This document shows, piece by piece, positions 1 through 5,137 of a stretch of DNA of 5,137 nucleotides. Below the pieces are notes generated by a model that was not told the origin of the DNA, did no database searches, and saw only the letters and a program-made list of their open reading frames with translations. This DNA comes from CAZDME01 sp964506785 [NCBI: uncultured bacterium]. GTDB lineage: Bacteria > CAZDME01 > JAYEMH01. The stretch lies in the NCBI GenBank assembly GCA_964506785.1, contig CAZDME010000074.1, positions 1-5,137 on the forward strand. Reading direction: 5' to 3'. The first letter of the stretch is position 1; the number at the start of each line of letters is the position of its first letter. The position numbers and the translations under genes were made by a program.

Positions 1-773
1 TAGAAGGTGTCGATACCCGGGCTTTAACCCGGCATATTAGATTACAGGGAGCGATGAAGGCGATGATTTCTACCGAGGATTTGGATGATAAAAGCTTGGT
101 GAAAAAAGCCAAAGCTTCACCCGGACTGATTGGATGCGATTTGGTCAGGGATGTAACTTCCGAAGAAATCCACTATTGGAGTAAAAAAGGCAAATATAAG
201 GTAGTAGTTATCGACTGCGGGGTCAAGTTTAACATTTTAAGAGAGTTAGCCAATAACGGCTGCGAGGTAATAGTCGTTCCGGCAAAGATTACAGCTAATC
301 AGGTTTTAGCGATGAAGCCAGACGGTATTTTACTTTCCAACGGTCCGGGAGACCCGTCAGCCTTGCCCTATGTAGTTAAGACCGTAAGGAAACTGCTTGG
401 CAAAACGCCAATTTTTGGTATATGTTTGGGGCACCAAATACTCGGCTTATCCTTAGGCGGAAAAACATTTAAACTTAAATTTGGCCATCACGGAGGAAAT
501 CATCCGGTCAAAGAACTAAATTCCGGCAAGATCTCTATTACCGTTCAAAACCATGGTTTCTGTGTGGATATAGAATCTTTGAAAAAAGGAGACCTTGAAA
601 TAACACATATTAATCTTAATGATAATACCCTGGAAGGAATGCGACATAAGAAGCTTCCAGTATTTTCAGTACAGTTTCATCCCGAGGCCGGCCCCGGTCC
701 TAATGATGCCAGATATCTTTTCGAAGAATTTATTGAGATGATGGAGCAAAAAAAAACAGATAACCGAATATAG
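1..773 (+). CDS. carA: Carbamoyl-phosphate synthase small (glutaminase) subunit, 5'-truncated by the window
   Basis: This subunit hydrolyses glutamine and passes ammonia to CarB for cytoplasmic carbamoyl-phosphate synthesis. The reading frame is open from base 3, and its first residues (EGVDTRALTRHIR) match the end of the CarA N-terminal domain, so the ATG at 54 is internal and not the start. 256 residues are visible; by comparison with E. coli CarA about 110-120 are missing. The class I glutamine amidotransferase domain follows a short linker. It shows SNGPGDP (around 336-356), the nucleophile elbow GICLGHQ with Cys at 423-425, the KFGHHGGNHPV block, and QFHPEA with catalytic His at 678-680 and Glu at 684-686. 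FGHHGGNHPV and PGPND are typical of CarA rather than of GuaA or TrpG. The tail after the domain is short and lysine-rich, encoded partly by an A9 run (748-756). The stop is TAG. The upstream region that would show regulation is outside the window. Confidence 0.97.
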   Translation, partial: EGVDTRALTRHIRLQGAMKAMISTEDLDDKSLVKKAKASPGLIGCDLVRDVTSEEIHYWSKKGKYKVVVIDCGVKFNILRELANNGCEVIVVPAKITANQVLAMKPDGILLSNGPGDPSALPYVVKTVRKLLGKTPIFGICLGHQILGLSLGGKTFKLKFGHHGGNHPVKELNSGKISITVQNHGFCVDIESLKKGDLEITHINLNDNTLEGMRHKKLPVFSVQFHPEAGPGPNDARYLFEEFIEMMEQKKTDNRI

Positions 774-795
774 AGGGCAGAAAAAAATCCTGCAA

Positions 796-823
796 TCTGA
801 CTTCTGTCGTCTTTAGTCTAACT
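796..823 (+). repeat. Degenerate heptanucleotide tandem repeat in the carA-asnB gap
   Basis: Four consecutive 7-base units each begin with TCT: TCTGACT, TCTGTCG, TCTTTAG and TCTAACT. The first two are close to the repeat found on the opposite strand inside carB, and the last two are decayed. The preceding CCTGCAA (789-795) may be a further degraded unit. The array fills much of the 68-base gap and ends ten bases before the asnB Shine-Dalgarno sequence. Short heptameric tandem repeats are known in some bacterial genomes, notably cyanobacteria; no function can be read here. Confidence 0.6.
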
Positions 824-832
824 GAACGAAGT

Positions 833-837
833 GAGGT
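833..837 (+). promoter_or_regulatory. Shine-Dalgarno sequence of asnB, favours the GTG start
   Basis: GAGGT lies four bases before the GTG at 842 but only one base before the ATG at 839. The spacing is short for the GTG and implausibly short for the ATG, so it agrees with the protein-level argument that translation starts at GTG. Confidence 0.6.
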
Positions 838-841
838 TATG

Positions 842-2719
842 GTGTGCGGAATTTGTGGAATCGTAAGTTATAAGGCAGGTGAGCCGGTAAAAGAGGAAGA
901 GATAAAGGAAATGCTCAATCGTATTGTTCACCGCGGGCCTGACGACTGGGGAATTTATTGCAAAATTCCCCACGTTGGTTTGGGAATGAGAAGGCTTTCA
1001 ATAATCGATTTGGTCACCGGGAAACAGCCGATACATAATGAAAATGAGACCATTCAGATTGTTTTTAACGGAGAAATCTATAATTTCAAGGAGTTGCGAG
1101 AAAATTTAGAAAAAAAAGGACACCAATTTTATACCTCTTCGGATACCGAAGTAATTGTCCATCTTTATGAGGATTATGGTATAGATTGTCTTGAATCCTT
1201 ACGGGGAATGTTTTCCTTTGCCCTCTGGGATGCCGGCGAAAAAAGACTTTTTCTTACCCGGGATAGATTGGGTATTAAACCTCTACATTATACTATAATG
1301 GGTAAAAAAATCATTTTTGCTTCAGAGATAAAGTCTATTCTTTCATGTTTCGGAGTGGACAAAAAAATAGATTTTTCGGCTCTGGATAGGTATTTATCCT
1401 TCGAATACACTCCAGCGCCACAGACTATGTTCAAAACAATAAAAAAACTTTTGCCCGGGCACTACCTTCTTTTCAAGGAGGGAGAGGTAGTTATAAAAAA
1501 ATACTGGGATATTAATTTCAATGAAGATATTAATGTTAATGAAGAGAAAATTCTGGAAACCCTGAAAGAGTCGGTGAGCTATCGTTTGGTGAGTGATGTT
1601 CCTTTGGGGGCATTTTTAAGCGGCGGGATTGACTCCAGCTCTGTAGTTGCTTTGATGAGTAAAGTTATGAATACCCCGGTAAAAACTTTCTCTATCGGAT
1701 TTGAAGATAAAAGTTATAACGAATTAAATTATGCCCGTATAATTGCCCGCCGGTTTAATACCGAACATCATGAATTTATCCTTAAGCCAGACATACCGGA
1801 TTTAATCAAGAAGTTGATTGGGTATCTGGATGAACCTTTGGCTGATTTTTCCTGTATCCCTACCTATTTGGTTTCCCAGATGGCCCGCCAATATGTAACT
1901 GTTGCTCTCTCCGGGGATGGGGGAGACGAGCTTTTTGCCGGGTACGAGTCTTATGCAGCCGAGAAAATGGCAGGCTATTATTGCCGGCTTCCCAAAATTT
2001 TTCGCCACGGAGTAATTGCTCCTTTACTAAGAAGAATCCCGCCCAGCCCTCAAAAAAGGGGATGGATAAATTATCTGCGCCGTTTTACTGCCGGAGAGAA
2101 TCTCCCGGCAGATTTGAAGCACGCGCGTTGGATGATATTTCTTGCCGAAAAAGACAAAAAGAAACTTTATACCAAAAATTTACAGGGTGAACTGAAAAAG
2201 GCTGATACTTATAGACCTTGGAGAGAGTATTTTCGAGCCTCAAGTAATTTTGATTCTTTAAGCCAGCAGCAGTATGTAGATTTAAAAACGTATCTCGCCG
2301 AAAACATCCTCCTCAAGGTAGATAGAATGAGTATGGCCAATTCCTTGGAGGTAAGGGTTCCGATTCTCGACCATAAACTCGTAGAATTGGTGGCTGGTCT
2401 TCCTTCTTCTTTGAGATTGAAAGGTTTTTCTTCGAAGTACTTATTTAAAAAAGCGATGGGTGAGATTTTACCGGAGGAGGTAATAAATCGTCCCAAACAG
2501 GGATTTAGTATCCCCGTCAAAAACTGGTTTAAAGAAGATTTAAAAGATTTACTCCTTGAAGTCTTGAGTGAGGGAGAAATAAATAAGAAAGGCTTGTTCG
2601 ATTACGGGTATATTAGACAACTTATCGAAGACCATCTAAAGGCAAGAGAAAATCATAGCCACATTCTCTGGGCTTTGATGATTTTTAACCTTTGGCAGAA
2701 CAAATATCAGGCAAATTAA
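842..2719 (+). CDS. asnB: Asparagine synthase (glutamine-hydrolysing), long form
   Basis: AsnB converts aspartate, glutamine and ATP to asparagine, glutamate, AMP and pyrophosphate in the cytoplasm. The GTG start gives 625 residues beginning M-C-G-I-C-G; Cys2 must become the N-terminus after Met removal because this is an Ntn-type class II glutaminase. The in-frame ATG at 839 would put Val before Cys and is rejected. The glutaminase domain (about residues 2-215) has [20 protein letters not shown] (76-81) and SSDTE. The synthetase domain (about 235-610) has the ATP-pyrophosphatase loop SGGIDSS (260-266), [12 protein letters not shown] (357-368, where E. coli has SGEGSDE) and [16 protein letters not shown]. 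The protein is about 70 residues longer than E. coli AsnB and resembles the long B. subtilis-like and exopolysaccharide-cluster amidotransferases, so a transfer to a surface-polymer precursor is an alternative. The neighbouring car genes favour basic amino-acid metabolism. The gene is 68 bases after carA and 2 bases before carB. No frameshift or missing catalytic residue is seen. Confidence 0.93.
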   Translation: MCGICGIVSYKAGEPVKEEEIKEMLNRIVHRGPDDWGIYCKIPHVGLGMRRLSIIDLVTGKQPIHNENETIQIVFNGEIYNFKELRENLEKKGHQFYTSSDTEVIVHLYEDYGIDCLESLRGMFSFALWDAGEKRLFLTRDRLGIKPLHYTIMGKKIIFASEIKSILSCFGVDKKIDFSALDRYLSFEYTPAPQTMFKTIKKLLPGHYLLFKEGEVVIKKYWDINFNEDINVNEEKILETLKESVSYRLVSDVPLGAFLSGGIDSSSVVALMSKVMNTPVKTFSIGFEDKSYNELNYARIIARRFNTEHHEFILKPDIPDLIKKLIGYLDEPLADFSCIPTYLVSQMARQYVTVALSGDGGDELFAGYESYAAEKMAGYYCRLPKIFRHGVIAPLLRRIPPSPQKRGWINYLRRFTAGENLPADLKHARWMIFLAEKDKKKLYTKNLQGELKKADTYRPWREYFRASSNFDSLSQQQYVDLKTYLAENILLKVDRMSMANSLEVRVPILDHKLVELVAGLPSSLRLKGFSSKYLFKKAMGEILPEEVINRPKQGFSIPVKNWFKEDLKDLLLEVLSEGEINKKGLFDYGYIRQLIEDHLKARENHSHILWALMIFNLWQNKYQAN

Positions 2720-2721
2720 TT

Positions 2722-5137
2722 ATGCCCAAAAGGATAGATTTAAAAAAGATTTTAATTATTGGTTCCGGGCCGATTATTATCAGCCAGGCCTGTGAGTTCG
2801 ATTATTCCGGCACACAGGCTTGCAAAGCGCTAAAAGAAGAAGGTTTTAAGGTCGTGCTTTTGAATTCAAATCCGGCGACGATAATGACCGATCCCGAGAT
2901 AGCCGATAGCACCTATATCGAGCCAATAACACCCGAGGTTCTGGAGAGGATTATAGCTAAAGAAAGACCTGATGCATTGCTTCCTACCCTGGGCGGCCAA
3001 ACAGGCTTGAATACGGCCATTAAAGCAGCTGAAGCCGGCATATTGGATAAATACAAGGTGAAGATGATTGGCGCAGACTATGAGGCGATAAAAAAGGCCG
3101 AGAACCGGGAGTATTTTAAAAAATCCATACAGAAGATAAAACTTGATTTGCCGAGAAGCAGTCTTGCTTATAATATGCGAGAGGCAAAAGATGCCTTGAG
3201 AGAAATAGCCCTCCCGGTTATTATCCGCCCGAGTTTCACTCTCGGTGGAACAGGCGGAGGAATAGCCGAGACAGAAGAAGAGTTTGAAAAAATAGCAGAA
3301 TTGGGCTTGAAAAACAGTATGGTAAGCGAAATTTTGATAGAAGAATCGGTGCTTGGCTGGAAAGAATACGAATTGGAGGTAATGAGAGATAAAAAGGATA
3401 ATGTGGTGATAGTCTGCTCCATAGAAAATTTCGATCCTATGGGTATCCATACAGGGGATTCAATCACCGTTGCTCCGGCTCAAACCCTAACCGATAAAGA
3501 GTATCAAAGGATGAGAGATGCGGCCATGGCGATAATAAGAGAAGTAGGTGTCGAAACCGGCGGCTCGAACATCCAATTTGCGGTCAATCCCAAAAATGGG
3601 AAAATGGTAGTTATTGAGATGAATCCCAGGGTTTCTCGAAGTTCGGCGCTGGCCAGTAAGGCAACAGGCTTTCCCATCGCGAAATTTGCGGCAAAACTGG
3701 CTGTCGGTTATACCCTTGATGAGATACGAAATGACATTACCAAAGAAACCCCGGCGTCATTCGAACCAACAATAGATTATTGTGTCGTAAAAATCCCGCG
3801 ATTTACCTTTGAGAAATTTCCCGAAGCAAAGGATGTCTTGGGTATATCGATGAAATCGGTGGGAGAAACAATGGCAATCGGAAGGACCTTTAAAGAAGCT
3901 CTTCAGAAGGGACTTCGCGGTTTGGAAATTGGACATTCCGGGCTTGATAACAAACTCGATTATCGTAATATCCCTGACGATAAATTAATGCTTAGATTAA
4001 AAGAACCTAACGCATCAAGGATATTTTACATAAAGTATGCTTTACAGAAAGGCATGGGTGCAGATGAAATTGTGAATATTACCAAGATTGATCCCTGGTT
4101 TATCGATAATATAAAACAGATAGTAAAGCTTGAAAATCAGATGACAGAAGTCAGAACACAGAAGCCAGATGTTGTTTGTCATCTGCCTTCCGGGCTTTTG
4201 CTCAAAGCCAAGCAATATGGTTTCAGTGATATACAGATTGCCGATTTAACAGGTTCCGACGAATTATCGGTGAGGGAATTAAGAAAGAAACAAGGAATTA
4301 AAGCGATATTTAAATTAGTAGATACATGTGCGGCAGAGTTCGAAGCCTATACCCCGTATTATTATTCAACTTATGAAATGGAGGATGAAACCCGGCGTTC
4401 AAAAAGGGAGAAAATAATTATACTTGGCGGTGGTCCGAACAGAATTGGTCAGGGGATAGAATTCGATTATTGCTGCTGCCATGCTTCTTTTGCGCTTAAG
4501 GAACTGGGATTTGAAACGATTATGGTCAATTCCAATCCGGAGACAGTTTCGACAGATTATGACACATCAGATAAGCTATACTTTGAACCGCTGACCTTTG
4601 AAGACGTTATGAATATCGTCGATAAAGAGGAACCTCACGGTGTAATAGTTCAGTTTGGCGGACAGACTCCGCTTAACTTAGCCCAACGGTTAGAAAATGC
4701 CGGTGTACCTATAATTGGCACTTCGGTTGAATCTATAGACACGGCCGAGGACAGAGACAAATTCGCCCGACTTATAAAGAAGTTAAAGCTTAACCAGCCG
4801 CAAAACGGCTCGGCCAAGTCAAAGGAAGAGGCAAAGAAAATTGCCGAGCGTATCGGATATCCTGTCCTGGTAAGGCCGTCGTATGTATTAGGCGGCAGAG
4901 CGATGAAAATAGTTTATAATGAAGAATCCCTTGATGAGTTTATAAGAGAAGCAAAAGATACTTCCGAGGAACACCCCATGCTTATAGATAAATTTTTAGA
5001 GGGTGCTGTCGAGGTGGATGTTGATGCGTTATCCGATGGTGACATTACGGTAATCGGCGGTATAATGGAACATATAGAAGAGGCTGGCATTCATTCGGGA
5101 GATTCAGCCTGTGTGTTGCCGCCCCACACTTTAGGTA
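2722..5137 (+). CDS. carB: Carbamoyl-phosphate synthase large (synthetase) subunit, 3'-truncated by the window
   Basis: CarB phosphorylates bicarbonate, combines it with ammonia delivered from CarA, and phosphorylates the resulting carbamate. The ATG at 2722 opens with [17 protein letters not shown], colinear with the E. coli start. The frame is open to the window end: 805 residues are visible of roughly 1070. The first ATP-grasp half (about 1-400) keeps Arg129, Arg169 in RPSFTLGG, Gln285, Glu299 and Asn301 at the same numbers as in E. coli. The oligomerisation region follows (about 400-555). The second half starts at [17 protein letters not shown] (near 569), has [11 protein letters not shown] with Arg718 (E. 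coli Arg715), and ends in [13 protein letters not shown]. The rest of the second ATP-grasp domain and the allosteric domain are missing. Two oddities are Ser21 in place of the usual Gly in [14 protein letters not shown], and about six extra residues near 472-483 encoded by heptanucleotide repeats. The start is 2 bases after the asnB stop with only a weak AGG (2709-2711), so translational coupling to asnB is likely. Confidence 0.98.
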   Translation, partial: MPKRIDLKKILIIGSGPIIISQACEFDYSGTQACKALKEEGFKVVLLNSNPATIMTDPEIADSTYIEPITPEVLERIIAKERPDALLPTLGGQTGLNTAIKAAEAGILDKYKVKMIGADYEAIKKAENREYFKKSIQKIKLDLPRSSLAYNMREAKDALREIALPVIIRPSFTLGGTGGGIAETEEEFEKIAELGLKNSMVSEILIEESVLGWKEYELEVMRDKKDNVVIVCSIENFDPMGIHTGDSITVAPAQTLTDKEYQRMRDAAMAIIREVGVETGGSNIQFAVNPKNGKMVVIEMNPRVSRSSALASKATGFPIAKFAAKLAVGYTLDEIRNDITKETPASFEPTIDYCVVKIPRFTFEKFPEAKDVLGISMKSVGETMAIGRTFKEALQKGLRGLEIGHSGLDNKLDYRNIPDDKLMLRLKEPNASRIFYIKYALQKGMGADEIVNITKIDPWFIDNIKQIVKLENQMTEVRTQKPDVVCHLPSGLLLKAKQYGFSDIQIADLTGSDELSVRELRKKQGIKAIFKLVDTCAAEFEAYTPYYYSTYEMEDETRRSKREKIIILGGGPNRIGQGIEFDYCCCHASFALKELGFETIMVNSNPETVSTDYDTSDKLYFEPLTFEDVMNIVDKEEPHGVIVQFGGQTPLNLAQRLENAGVPIIGTSVESIDTAEDRDKFARLIKKLKLNQPQNGSAKSKEEAKKIAERIGYPVLVRPSYVLGGRAMKIVYNEESLDEFIREAKDTSEEHPMLIDKFLEGAVEVDVDALSDGDITVIGGIMEHIEEAGIHSGDSACVLPPHTLG
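4135..4169 (-). repeat. Five-unit heptanucleotide tandem repeat inside carB
   Basis: Five uninterrupted 7-base units all end in CAGA when read on the + strand: AATCAGA, TGACAGA, AGTCAGA, ACACAGA and AGCCAGA. On the - strand each begins TCTG, the same form as the array at 796-823. The array is translated in frame as residues 472-483 of CarB ([12 protein letters not shown]), in the oligomerisation domain. This stretch between the conserved LE and the KxxGF helix is about six residues longer than in E. coli CarB. Bases 4143-4155 are the exact reverse complement of 796-808. Confidence 0.7.

Noticed and set aside
17-32. CCGGG/CCCGG inverted repeat near the window start
   Set aside because: It is a five-base-pair stem in conserved carA codons with no T-run after it; chance is the simplest explanation.
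54-56. ATG as a possible carA start
   Set aside because: The frame is open upstream to base 3 and the upstream residues match the conserved end of the CarA N-terminal domain, so this Met is internal.
748-756. A9 run near the end of carA as a slippage site
   Set aside because: It lies past the catalytic domain, and a shift in either direction meets a stop soon (761-763 or 814-816), changing only the tail; similar A runs are common in this sequence.
777-793. Possible terminator after carA (GCAG paired with CTGC across an A-rich loop)
   Set aside because: The stem is only four base pairs and no T-run follows, so it does not look like an intrinsic terminator.
774-841. Possible promoter in the carA-asnB gap
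   Set aside because: I could not find a convincing -35/-10 pair; the gap is mostly the heptamer repeat.
1802-2520. Short reading frames within asnB at 1802-2008 (-), 1981-2190 (+) and 2209-2520 (-)
   Set aside because: They overlap the conserved AsnB synthetase domain in other frames and have no recognisable motif; they are shadows of asnB.
2866-3467. Two overlapping antisense reading frames of 194 and 99 codons opposite carB
   Set aside because: They lie entirely opposite strongly conserved CarB sequence, show no recognisable domain, and their composition follows from the carB codons.

Overview
The window holds three consecutive genes on the + strand: carA (5' end missing), a glutamine-dependent asparagine synthetase gene (asnB, complete) and carB (3' end missing). 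CarA and CarB are the glutaminase and synthetase subunits of carbamoyl-phosphate synthase, the first step of pyrimidine and arginine synthesis. The sequence is bacterial and moderately AT-rich, with frequent ATA, AGA and AGG codons. The proteins give no decisive taxonomic marker; an uncultured lineage such as a candidate phylum is only a guess.

Layout: 1-773 is the C-terminal two thirds of CarA, with an intact Cys-His-Glu triad. A 68-base gap (774-841) contains four degenerate heptanucleotide units beginning TCT (796-823) and the asnB Shine-Dalgarno sequence (833-837). The region 842-2719 is asnB; a GTG start is chosen so that the nucleophilic cysteine is residue 2. After only two bases, carB begins at 2722 and stays open to the window end, covering 805 residues. 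No gene-free stretch exceeds 300 bases, and no RNA gene, mobile element, CRISPR array, convincing promoter or terminator was seen.

All three proteins draw on glutamine. AsnB uses aspartate, and carbamoyl phosphate is later condensed with aspartate in pyrimidine synthesis, so the cluster is metabolically coherent if it is one transcript. The placement of asnB between carA and carB is nevertheless unusual.

The most interesting feature is a family of heptanucleotide tandem repeats. Five units ending in CAGA lie inside carB (4135-4169), where the protein has about six residues more than E. coli CarB. The reverse-complement form of the same repeat occupies the carA-asnB gap, and the two copies share a perfect 13-base match in opposite orientation. 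Otherwise this is ordinary housekeeping sequence, and I do not see a new defence, mobile or regulatory system.
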